Assembly: GCA_934725015.1 (NCBI GenBank)
Contig: CAKVAS010000003.1
Location: 124,001 to 188,000, forward strand
Direction of reading: 5' to 3'
Source of the DNA: an uncultured Bacteroidales bacterium
Lineage (GTDB): Bacteria; Bacteroidota; Bacteroidia; Bacteroidales; UBA932
DNA: 64,000 nt
Both the position numbers and the translations under genes were made by a program. The first letter of the stretch is position 1, and each line of letters begins with the position of its first letter. Below are positions 1 to 6,813 of the stretch, in pieces. A model generated the notes under the pieces. It was given only the letters and a program-made list of their open reading frames with translations. It was not told the DNA's origin and ran no database searches.

Positions 1-1
1 A

Positions 2-109
2 GTAAATGGCCTTCAGCCTACATATATGAATGATGATGGCATATATATAGTAAATTTAATGGACTTTCTCCGCGCCCCGGAGCAATTTGTCGGCGTAATG
101 GTTGTCTGA
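2..109 (+). CDS. C-terminal tail of a protein cut by the window edge
   Basis: An open frame enters from the left edge and ends at TGA 107-109, giving 35 residues. It is followed after 4 bases by a perfect 16-bp hairpin, as expected at the end of a gene. The peptide is hydrophobic near its end, and I do not recognise the family. The stretch is more AT-rich than most of the window. It could be chance, since only a short piece is visible. Confidence 0.35.
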   Translation, partial: VNGLQPTYMNDDGIYIVNLMDFLRAPEQFVGVMVV

Positions 110-113
110 AAGA

Positions 114-156
114 ACTTGGGCTAAATCGACGATTTTTTCATCGATTTAGCCCAAGT
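114..156. terminator. Perfect 16-bp hairpin, probable bidirectional terminator
   Basis: Arms 114-129 and 141-156 are exact reverse complements around an 11-base loop containing a T run. The hairpin lies between the end of a plus-strand frame (109) and the end of a minus-strand small gene (163), so it could stop transcription from both sides. Confidence 0.6.
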
Positions 157-162
157 TTGATA

Positions 163-300
163 TTATCTACTTAAAAACGACTCATTTAATGTCTTTAGAT
201 ACTCTTCTGGAGAAAAACCATAGGAGATGCCACTATTTTCGCCCACCTCTATGGCCGATTTTAGTCGCATAAGACAGTTTTTGTCGTCATCACGCTCCAT
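163..300 (-). CDS. Small protein resembling the C-terminal half of a ParD-type antitoxin
   Basis: The frame starts at ATG 300 and stops at TAA 163-165, encoding 45 residues. It begins acidic (MERDDDKN) and continues with LKSAIEVGENSG and FSPEEYLKTLNES. This recalls the tail of ParD/RHH antitoxins, where a short amphipathic helix with an ExGExSG-like turn precedes the toxin-binding end. The DNA-binding ribbon-helix-helix half is absent, and an in-frame TGA lies just upstream of the ATG. No toxin gene is visible. It sits 47 bases downstream of the DUF2723 gene on the same strand and may be a decayed antitoxin. The family call is an inference from pattern only. Confidence 0.4.
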   Translation of the reverse strand: MERDDDKNCLMRLKSAIEVGENSGISYGFSPEEYLKTLNESFLSR

Positions 301-347
301 GCAAATTGATCTTCAGAGAACCATTCTCTAGGTTTTATCGTTTTCTT

Positions 348-3300
348 TTACTCGTCCTTGACGCCGTAGTCGGCGCGGAGGCGGTCAAAGCCGGCATCAA
401 CGAGGGCAACCACGGAGTCGTCGCCGCTGTCCTTGGCTATGTCCTGAACCATGAGGATCATGTTGCGGGCACGGTCGAAGTCATCCTTGGCGTAGTCGTA
501 GAACTGAAAGTAGAAGTTCACGGACTGGAACATCTTGTCGAGGAAACGCTTGGCAAGGTCGGAGGCCTTTTCCTTCTCTCCGAGGACATAGTAGAGGTTA
601 ATCATGTCCATGACCATCAGCTCGTTGGAGTAGCCGAGATAGGAAATGTCCAGCGGATAGTTCTTCTCCGGCACGCAGGCCTGACACTTATCGAGCATCT
701 CGACCGCACGCTCCGGATAGCCTGCCTTGACCATCTCCTTCGCGACGTTCACGAAAAGGGCGCGCTGCGAGAGGACGCCACAGAAAGTGTAGAGGTGCTG
801 GTTGTCGGCATAGTAGTCCGGATAGCTGAGCGCGTCCCAATTATAGACATTCGTCATCATGTCGTAGAGCCTGTCCGGGTCAGCGAACCCGACCTCCGAA
901 GTGCGCTGGCGGTTGCGGATAGGGACGAACTTGTAGGAGAACCCGTCATACTCAAGATAGTCCTTGATGCCCATGTTCAGGTCTCCTCCCATGTTCAGAA
1001 GGTGTATCGGCCTGTCCCATTGGTAGTTCGAGAGCAGGTCAAGCATGAACAGCTCAGGCTTGGAAATGTAGTCCTTCTTCGGCGACATCGTCAGCACGAT
1101 ATACTCCGGAATCTGAGATTCGTATTTCTTGTCGAGGATTCCGTACTTTATCACGTTTTCCTTGTTCACCGGAACCACGAGCTTGCGAGAGCAGATGTAA
1201 TCCACCATCTTGCCCGACGAGAGCGGAACCTTCGCCGAAGGATGGCGGAAGACACGCATCACGTCGGAAAGGAGAATGGCGCTGTCGCGGGTGTCGTAGA
1301 TGTGGACGAAATCGTTGGTGCCGTAGAGGTACTGGCGAGGGCCGACGCTCAGATCGAGCGGGGCGGACTTATTGCAGGCCCACTTCATCTGGTCTATGTG
1401 CCAGTCGGTACCGAGCAGCGAGGTGTTCACGATGCGCACGTCAGGACGGCACTCCTCGACCTCCTGGGCATACCAGAGCGGGAAGGTGTCGTTGTCGCCG
1501 TGGGTTATGAGGATGCCGTTCTCTCCGCAGGAATTGAGGTAGTTGTAGGCCATCTCTACGGCCGTGCGGCGGTGGCTCCTGTCGTGGTCGTCCCAGTTTT
1601 CGGCTCCCATCAGGGCAGGCACGCCGAGGCAGACAAGCGTCACGGCGGCGGAAACCGCGGCTCCGGCGGTCTCGGAGGAGACTTTCTTCCTGTCGAGCAG
1701 TTCCTCAATCCATGTATATAGAGCCAGCACCGCGAACCCGATCCAGATTGCAAAGGCATAGAACGAGCCTGCGTAGGCGTAGTCCCTCTCGCGCACCTGA
1801 AACGGCGGCTGGTTGAGGTATATCACAATCGCGATTCCCGTCATGAAGAACAGCAGGAAGGTGACCCAGCAGCCCCGCTTGTCCCTCGCGAACTGGAAGA
1901 ACAGGCCGAGAAGACCCAGAAGCAGAGGCAGCATATAGTAGTGGTTCTTGCCCTTGTTCTCCCTGAGATAGTCCGGGGCGTCGCTCTGGTCTCCGAGGCG
2001 TATCTCGTCTATGAACGGGATGCCGCTCTCCCAGTTGCCCTCGAAAAGTTCTCCGGGACTCGGGCTGTGGACGTCGTTCTGACGGCCCGCGAAGTTCCAC
2101 ATGAAATAGCGCCAGTACATCCAGTTCAGCTGATAGTCGAAGAAGAAGTTGAGGTTCTCGCCCATAGTCGGCTTGCGGTAGCGCCCGCCCTGCTTGCCTC
2201 CGTTCTTCATGTAGGAGCCGTAGAACTGCTTGTAGCGGTCATCGACGCCGTTGCCGCTGTTCCACATACGCGGGAAGAGCATCTTGTCGCCGCTCTTATA
2301 GACTATGTTGCCGAACGACGGGGCCTTGATGTACTTCCCGTCCATCGGAGCCCAGTACCAGTCGTCCTCGATGTAGTAGTCCGAGTCGAAATACTGACCG
2401 TAAATGAGCGGGGTGCTCCCGTACTGCTCACGGCTGAGGTAGCGGCAGAGAGTGAAAGGATTATCGGGCTGGTACTCGTTGGTCGGCGTGTGCGCGCATG
2501 AACGTATAATCACAATCGAGAACACGGAGAATCCCACCACGATTGTCGTGAAGCACAGCAGCAGCGTGTTGAGAAACGCCTTCTGCCTTTTCATCGTCAC
2601 GAAAAGTCCCCAGAAGCAGAGCGCGAAGAGCAGAACGACGAAGAAAACGGCTCCGGAATTATACGGCAGATGGAAGGTGTTCACAAAGAGCAGGTCGAAA
2701 TATGCCGCCGTCTTAGGAAGGTAAGGTATTATCACAAAGAGGATAAGCGCCAGAATCACGCACGAGAGCGCGAAGATTCCCACGAGCTGCCAAAAACTGT
2801 AACCACGATCCTCACGCTTCCTGTAATAATAGAGGAACACAAGGCACGGAATCGTCAGCAGGTTCAGCAGGTGCACGCCTATCGAGAGACCCATCAGGAA
2901 GCAGATCAGCACAATCCAGCGGTTCGCGTAAGGCTCGTCCGCCTGTTCGTACCACTTCGTCATCGCCCAGAACACAATTGCCGTGAATAGCGAGGACATC
3001 GCATAGACCTCACCCTCTACCGCCGAGAACCAGAACGTGTCGGAGAAGCAGTATGCGAGAGCTCCGACGGCTCCGCTTCCGTAAATCGCGAGCGCCTTGC
3101 CTATGGAATAGTGTCCGTTTTCATCGGGTTTCGCGATGCGCTTCGCGAGAAAAACTATCGTGAGGTAGAGGAAAAATATCGTCAGCGCAGAGCATATCGC
3201 GCTCATCGAGTTCACCGCGACGGCAGCGTGCATCTTGTCCGTGAACATCGTGCAGAACCGCGCAATGAGCTGAAACACAGGGTTTCCCGGCGGATGTCCG

Positions 3301-3449
3301 ACTTCAAGCTTATATGACGATGCGATGAACTCCCCGCAGTCCCAGAACGATGCGGTGGGTTCGATTGTGAGAAGATATGTGAGCGCGGAAATCACGAACA
3401 CGACCGCCGAGGTCACATAATTCCAGAGATTGAATCTTTTTTTGTCCAT
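348..3449 (-). CDS. DUF2723 multi-pass membrane protein, PMT-like
   Basis: The product is a large inner-membrane protein of about 1033 residues. The start is placed at ATG 3449 (MDKKRFNLWN) because the frame upstream of it is not protein-like and a promoter lies just beyond. The N-terminal half holds about ten hydrophobic segments. The first luminal loop carries SFWDCGEF (residues 34-41), an acidic motif typical of DUF2723 and of protein O-mannosyltransferase-like GT-C enzymes. The second half is mostly soluble and ends in a helical, TPR-like region. Family members are common in Bacteroidota and are thought to take part in protein glycosylation or lipid-linked sugar transfer, but their substrate is not established. 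The gene is divergent from the SUI1 gene. Confidence 0.85.
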   Translation of the reverse strand: MDKKRFNLWNYVTSAVVFVISALTYLLTIEPTASFWDCGEFIASSYKLEVGHPPGNPVFQLIARFCTMFTDKMHAAVAVNSMSAICSALTIFFLYLTIVFLAKRIAKPDENGHYSIGKALAIYGSGAVGALAYCFSDTFWFSAVEGEVYAMSSLFTAIVFWAMTKWYEQADEPYANRWIVLICFLMGLSIGVHLLNLLTIPCLVFLYYYRKREDRGYSFWQLVGIFALSCVILALILFVIIPYLPKTAAYFDLLFVNTFHLPYNSGAVFFVVLLFALCFWGLFVTMKRQKAFLNTLLLCFTTIVVGFSVFSIVIIRSCAHTPTNEYQPDNPFTLCRYLSREQYGSTPLIYGQYFDSDYYIEDDWYWAPMDGKYIKAPSFGNIVYKSGDKMLFPRMWNSGNGVDDRYKQFYGSYMKNGGKQGGRYRKPTMGENLNFFFDYQLNWMYWRYFMWNFAGRQNDVHSPSPGELFEGNWESGIPFIDEIRLGDQSDAPDYLRENKGKNHYYMLPLLLGLLGLFFQFARDKRGCWVTFLLFFMTGIAIVIYLNQPPFQVRERDYAYAGSFYAFAIWIGFAVLALYTWIEELLDRKKVSSETAGAAVSAAVTLVCLGVPALMGAENWDDHDRSHRRTAVEMAYNYLNSCGENGILITHGDNDTFPLWYAQEVEECRPDVRIVNTSLLGTDWHIDQMKWACNKSAPLDLSVGPRQYLYGTNDFVHIYDTRDSAILLSDVMRVFRHPSAKVPLSSGKMVDYICSRKLVVPVNKENVIKYGILDKKYESQIPEYIVLTMSPKKDYISKPELFMLDLLSNYQWDRPIHLLNMGGDLNMGIKDYLEYDGFSYKFVPIRNRQRTSEVGFADPDRLYDMMTNVYNWDALSYPDYYADNQHLYTFCGVLSQRALFVNVAKEMVKAGYPERAVEMLDKCQACVPEKNYPLDISYLGYSNELMVMDMINLYYVLGEKEKASDLAKRFLDKMFQSVNFYFQFYDYAKDDFDRARNMILMVQDIAKDSGDDSVVALVDAGFDRLRADYGVKDE

Positions 3450-3532
3450 ATAATTATATGTGCGGCTTCTCGCGAAGCCCATTGTTTTGCTGACGCTTCT
3501 ACGAAGCATCATTTTGTTTGTCGAATAACCTG

Positions 3533-3565
3533 CAAATATACAAATAGATTGGCTATATTTGCAAA
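3533..3565 (-). promoter_or_regulatory. Promoter of the DUF2723 gene
   Basis: On the minus strand TTTG (3562-3565) is followed after 21 bases by TATATTTG (3533-3540). This matches the Bacteroidota sigma-ABfr pattern. It lies about 85 bases upstream of the chosen start at 3449. Confidence 0.55.
3554..3561 (+). promoter_or_regulatory. -7 element for the SUI1 gene
   Basis: TATATTTG matches the TANNTTTG -7 consensus and lies 52 bases upstream of the SUI1 start. It interleaves with the divergent minus-strand promoter. No well-spaced TTTG is visible upstream. Confidence 0.4.
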
Positions 3566-3612
3566 AATAAACGCCGGACTTTGAAACTGCCCGGCAAATG
3601 AAAAAGTGAATT

Positions 3613-3960
3613 ATGGCAGCGGACAACGACTGGAAAAGCAGGCTCGGGGTTGTGTTCTCGACCAACCCTGACTTTCAGTATCAGACAGATGAGCAGCCCG
3701 AGGCGGAGACGCTTGAGCCGTCCCGGCAACGGCTCGTGGTGAAGATTGACCGGAAGGGGCGAGCCGGGAAACAGGTGACGCTTGTGAGCGGATTCATTGG
3801 AAGCGAGGACGACCTGAAGGAATTGGGGAAGATGCTAAAGGTCAAATGCGGGGTCGGGGGCAGCGCCAAGGACGGGGAGATTGTCATCCAGGGCGACTTC
3901 CGGGACAGGGTGACGGAACTGCTGAAGGCTGCCGGGTATAACGCGAAAAGAGGAAACTGA
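3613..3960 (+). CDS. yciH: SUI1/eIF1-family translation factor (YciH-like)
   Basis: The 115-residue protein has a divergent N-terminus and a SUI1 fold from about residue 37 to the end. The strands around VVKIDRKGRAGKQVTLVSGF are followed by LKELGKMLKVKCGVGGSAKDGEIVIQG, typical of bacterial YciH/SUI1 proteins. Eukaryotic eIF1 checks start-codon choice, and bacterial members are thought to influence initiation fidelity on ribosomes. The usual bacterial length is 100-120 residues, so the gene looks complete. It is monocistronic, with a repeat-rich spacer behind it. Confidence 0.9.
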   Translation: MAADNDWKSRLGVVFSTNPDFQYQTDEQPEAETLEPSRQRLVVKIDRKGRAGKQVTLVSGFIGSEDDLKELGKMLKVKCGVGGSAKDGEIVIQGDFRDRVTELLKAAGYNAKRGN

Positions 3961-3974
3961 CTGCCGAGGCACAA

Positions 3975-4180
3975 AGATCTCTCACTTCGTTCGAGATGAC
4001 ACCGAACCGAGACGACAGTTTCATTTGAGAGACTCCACCTGTCATTCCGAGGTTAACGAGATTTGTGAAACACCACCTGTCATTTCGAGGTTGACGAGAT
4101 TTGAGGGACTACACCTGTCATTCGAGTTTAACGAGATTTGAGGGACTCCACCTGTCATTTCGAGGTTAACGAGAAATCTT
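3975..4180. repeat. Tandem short repeats, TGTCATTTCGAG type
   Basis: Four imperfect direct copies of a roughly 37-base unit (CACCTGTCATTTCGAGG, then TTAACGAGATTTGAGG) start near 4036, 4073, 4112 and 4148. A shorter copy in the opposite orientation lies at 3975-4001. Similar units recur at 52371-52455. This type of TGTCATTTCGA...GAGAAATCT repeat is widespread in intergenic DNA of Bacteroidota. Units differ by a few bases and are not spaced like a CRISPR array. Confidence 0.7.
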
Positions 4181-4207
4181 TGCGCAGACAGATATATTTA
4201 GGAAAAC

Positions 4208-4843
4208 ATGGACACAGAACAACTCACATTGACAATCGCGACCGGTGCGGCGATGCTGATGTTCCTGCCGGTGCTGCCGCAGTTCGTAAATTTGTTTCCA
4301 AAGCTTTGGTCCGGGCTGTTCAGAACCGCGACCTGCATACGAATCGAGGACAGCAGGAAGATTCAGCGCAGCCGTGACCTCGTCTTCCGGCTCAGCCTTC
4401 CGGCTCTGGTCACGCTCGTCTGGAAGAGCGGCCTGTATTCCCCGGGATGGACGGCAGGACTCAATGCTCCGCTGAGTCTGGCGGCCGTCGCCGGGGTGAT
4501 TGCCGGATATGGACTGCTCCGTGCCGGCCTGTCACACCTGCTTCCTTTCCGCAGGTTCAGCTCCAAAGTCCGCGAGGCGGCCGTCGGATGCCCCAAAAAT
4601 TTCTGGCTTCTGCTCGTGTCCGTGCTGTTCCTCTCCGCCGTGACGTTTGGATTCTGCAACCTTCCCGGCAACACGGCGCACATCATAACGCTTTGTCTGA
4701 CAGGAGCGTTATACCTGCTGTTTCTGATACGAAGATTGCAAATTTTCGCCTATGATAGCAATTATTTGACAGCAATTTTGTACCTTTGCGCCCTTGAAAT
4801 TCTGCCGACAGCATTGCTTGTGACCTCGGCAGTGGTTTTTTAG
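4208..4843 (+). CDS. DUF4271 membrane protein
   Basis: The 211-residue protein has about six hydrophobic segments (for example residues 8-27, 58-76, 88-106, 131-151, 158-175 and 186-205) and no obvious catalytic motif. Position and size match the DUF4271 family, whose genes lie directly upstream of hemD in many Bacteroidota. Its function is unknown. It is 49 bases from hemD, and a -7-like element inside its 3' end may give hemD an extra promoter. Confidence 0.75.
   Translation: MDTEQLTLTIATGAAMLMFLPVLPQFVNLFPKLWSGLFRTATCIRIEDSRKIQRSRDLVFRLSLPALVTLVWKSGLYSPGWTAGLNAPLSLAAVAGVIAGYGLLRAGLSHLLPFRRFSSKVREAAVGCPKNFWLLLVSVLFLSAVTFGFCNLPGNTAHIITLCLTGALYLLFLIRRLQIFAYDSNYLTAILYLCALEILPTALLVTSAVVF
4781..4788 (+). 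promoter_or_regulatory. -7 element inside the DUF4271 gene, probably for hemD
   Basis: TACCTTTG followed by CGCCC is a typical Bacteroidota -7 region, about 105 bases upstream of the hemD start. The TTTG at 4765-4768 is too close to serve as a normal -33 element, so this is a partial match. Confidence 0.4.
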
Positions 4844-4892
4844 ACGGTTTTCGGCGCTTTTTCCGCCGATTTATTGACGAACTTTAAAAGAC

Positions 4893-5639
4893 ATGAGCGC
4901 AAAGAATATTCTCATCTCACAGAAGCAGCCGCAGACGGCCTCTCCTTACGATGCACTTGCTGAAAAATTCGGAGTCAAGTTCGACTTCCTCCCCTTTTTC
5001 CAGATGGAGCCGCTGACATCACGCGAGTTCAGGACACAGAAAATCAACATCTCCGACTACACGGCCATCGTGTTCTCGGCAAGGACGACCATCGACGCGT
5101 TCTTCCAGCTCTGCGACGAACTCCGCGTCAGGATTCCCGAGACGATGAAGTATTTCTGCACGACGGAAATCGTCGCCAACTATCTCCAGAAGCACATCGT
5201 CTATCGCAAGAGGAAGATTTTCTTCGGGGACGGGAAACCGGAGTCCGTCATGAACCTCATCGGCCCGAAGCACAAGGGCGAGAAGTTCCTCATCACCACC
5301 AGCGACTCGGCCGGCAAGGACGCGATTACCAGGCTCTTTGAAACGACGCAGTACGACTTTACGACCGGCGTTTTCGTCAAGTCGGTTCCTCAGGATCTCA
5401 CGGCCGTTGACCTCCACAAATACGACGTGATTGTCGTGTTCAACGCCGCTGACGTGAAGTCTCTCTACGCGAACTTCCCTGAGTTCAAGCAGGAGAACAT
5501 CAAGTTCATCACCTACGGAAAATCCGTCGTGAAAGCGATGGAGGAGGCCGGGCTGAACATTGAGATTTCGGCTCCTACGCCTGAGATTCCTTCGGTTTCA
5601 AAGGCTCTTGAGAACTATCTTATAAACGAAAAGCTGTAA
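4893..5639 (+). CDS. hemD: Uroporphyrinogen-III synthase
   Basis: The 248-residue protein has the two-lobed HemD layout. The N-terminal lobe begins KNILISQKQPQTASPYDALA, followed by VFSARTTIDAFFQLCDEL. The second lobe contains a helix starting FLITTSDSAGKDAITRLFE, later VVFNAADVKSL and KFITYGKSVVKAMEEAGL. HemD cyclises hydroxymethylbilane with inversion of ring D in tetrapyrrole synthesis and is cytosolic. Sequence conservation is generally low in this family, so the call also rests on the order DUF4271-hemD-rnpA, which is usual in Bacteroidales. Confidence 0.85.
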   Translation: MSAKNILISQKQPQTASPYDALAEKFGVKFDFLPFFQMEPLTSREFRTQKINISDYTAIVFSARTTIDAFFQLCDELRVRIPETMKYFCTTEIVANYLQKHIVYRKRKIFFGDGKPESVMNLIGPKHKGEKFLITTSDSAGKDAITRLFETTQYDFTTGVFVKSVPQDLTAVDLHKYDVIVVFNAADVKSLYANFPEFKQENIKFITYGKSVVKAMEEAGLNIEISAPTPEIPSVSKALENYLINEKL

Positions 5640-5661
5640 CATCCTTCAAAATTCCGGATAT

Positions 5662-6030
5662 ATGGATTCCGCCCCCCTCACTTTTTCCAAGGAGGAAAGG
5701 ATTTGTGGCGAGAAATGCGTCTCAGCGCTTCTTGCCGGGGGACGCTACGGCACAGAAGGGGCGTTCCGCTTCTGTCATCGTCCGGGCGAGGGGCACAGCC
5801 GCATCATGGTGTCCGTCCCTAAGAAGATGTTCAGGCGCGCGGTGAAGCGCAATCTCATGAAGCGTCGCATCCGCGAGGCCTACCGTCACCAGAAAGACCT
5901 GCTCAAGGACACACCCAGCGACATCCTCTTCATCTACAGCAGCAAGGAAATCCTCCCCTACGCCTCCGTCTTCACCCAAATCGGCGCCATCCTTCAGCGG
6001 ATTTCCACAAAAACGAGCAAAAAGGAGTAA
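5662..6030 (+). CDS. rnpA: Ribonuclease P protein component
   Basis: The 122-residue basic protein carries the RnpA signature KRNLMKRRIREAYR at about residues 55-68, preceded by VSVPKKMFRRA. It binds the catalytic RNA of RNase P and helps it recognise pre-tRNA 5' leaders. It follows hemD by 22 bases and is probably co-transcribed with it. In many Bacteroidales yidD follows on the same strand. Here yidD lies about 490 bases away on the other strand. Confidence 0.92.
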   Translation: MDSAPLTFSKEERICGEKCVSALLAGGRYGTEGAFRFCHRPGEGHSRIMVSVPKKMFRRAVKRNLMKRRIREAYRHQKDLLKDTPSDILFIYSSKEILPYASVFTQIGAILQRISTKTSKKE

Positions 6031-6146
6031 TTCCCGCCCCGAAACCACCAAAGCACATTCGCTCCGGACACAAAAAAACGAAGCGATTGCGCAGGGCGCA
6101 TCACGCAATCTCAAAAAGCGCCAAGAAAAAAAACAGCTGAGGGAGA

Positions 6147-6264
6147 GGGGATGAAGAAAAAGATGGAGTGCAAAGCGCACGGTGAAGATGAAAGCGCAGC
6201 AACCTAAGGGTTGTGAGCATTTCATCAAGACGGGCAACGCGGCAATCCGCTTTTTCTTCGCCCC
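6147..6264 (-). repeat. Family-1 nested hairpin element, copy A
   Basis: The core at 6169-6243, read on the minus strand, has the 5' box GCCGCGTTG, the centre CTCACAACC-CTTA-GGTTGCTGC and the 3' box GCGCTTTGCA. The middle stem GATGAAA/TTTCATC matches copies D, E and G. The two pairs above the bulged T are G-C and C-G instead of C-G and C-G. The outer arms 6147-6162 and 6250-6264 pair over about 14 positions (GAAGAAAAAG with CTTTTTCTTC, then GGGG with CCCC) and share no sequence with the arms of the other copies. Confidence 0.75.
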
Positions 6265-6270
6265 GTCCCA

Positions 6271-6316
6271 CACAAAAAATATCGGCGGGAAACGAATCCC
6301 GCCGATATTTTTTGTG
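6271..6316. terminator. Perfect 20-bp hairpin, probable bidirectional terminator
   Basis: Arms 6271-6290 and 6297-6316 pair perfectly around the 6-base loop AACGAA. The GC-rich centre is flanked by A and T tracts on both sides, so it could act as an intrinsic terminator for rnpA in one direction and yidD in the other. Confidence 0.65.
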
Positions 6317-6518
6317 ACGCGTTTTAGAGATTGGATTTGCACATATAGGAGAACGCCACAAATCAAATAGTTTTCTGATTGCAAATGTCGGATATTCCGT
6401 CCTCCCGAAGGTTGTAAAATCCGTTGTTTTAGTTGTTGTTTTACTGTTTTCGGATGCCACAAGGCGCAAAAATCAGCCATCGCGCACCAAAACCGCCCCA
6501 ATAATCAAATCAGTCAGT

Positions 6519-6794
6519 TCATGGGACAGGGTCATATCCGCTTCCGCCCCAAGGGTTGCACCGCAGCAGCCGCCGGACAGTCAGAACAAATCCCTTGAAC
6601 GGGCCGTGCTTCCGGAAAGCCTGCAGGGCGTACTCCGAGCAGGTCGGAGTGAAACGGCAGGTCGGCGGCTTAAGCGGGGAAATGCAGACGCGATAGAACT
6701 TTATCAACATTATGAACGGGAATATGGTGACTTTTCGCACAACCGCCCTGATTCCCGTCCATGAAATCCTTTGTCCGGACATAATTTCCCTCAT
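6519..6794 (-). CDS. yidD: Membrane protein insertion efficiency factor YidD
   Basis: The 91-residue protein has the complete YidD pattern: an N-terminal amphipathic segment, IKFYRVCISPLKPPTCRFTP, then TCSEYALQAFRKHG and a C-terminal RCNPWGGSGYDPVP. The cysteines of CRFTPTCSEY and RCNPW are present. YidD associates with the inner membrane and aids insertion of proteins through the YidC pathway. It lies 19 bases downstream of the FAD-enzyme gene on the same strand and is probably transcribed with it. It faces rnpA rather than following it. Confidence 0.93.
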   Translation of the reverse strand: MREIMSGQRISWTGIRAVVRKVTIFPFIMLIKFYRVCISPLKPPTCRFTPTCSEYALQAFRKHGPFKGFVLTVRRLLRCNPWGGSGYDPVP

Positions 6795-6813
6795 ATTTCA
6801 GAATATATCATCC

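Larger units (their letters stand above)
6031..6518. other. 488-base convergent spacer between rnpA and yidD
   Basis: No gene is visible. The spacer holds one family-1 nested hairpin element (6147-6264) and, seven bases later, a perfect 20-bp hairpin (6271-6316). The rest is AT-rich and without recognisable signals. Confidence 0.6.

Noticed and set aside
306..1721. A 471-codon open frame on the plus strand opposite the DUF2723 gene
   Set aside because: Its translation is rich in Val, Arg, His and Glu with no family pattern. It mirrors a strongly supported membrane protein on the other strand, so it is an antisense shadow of GC-rich coding DNA.
4036..4180. CRISPR array
   Set aside because: The units are contiguous and imperfect, without unique spacers of constant length, and no cas genes are nearby.
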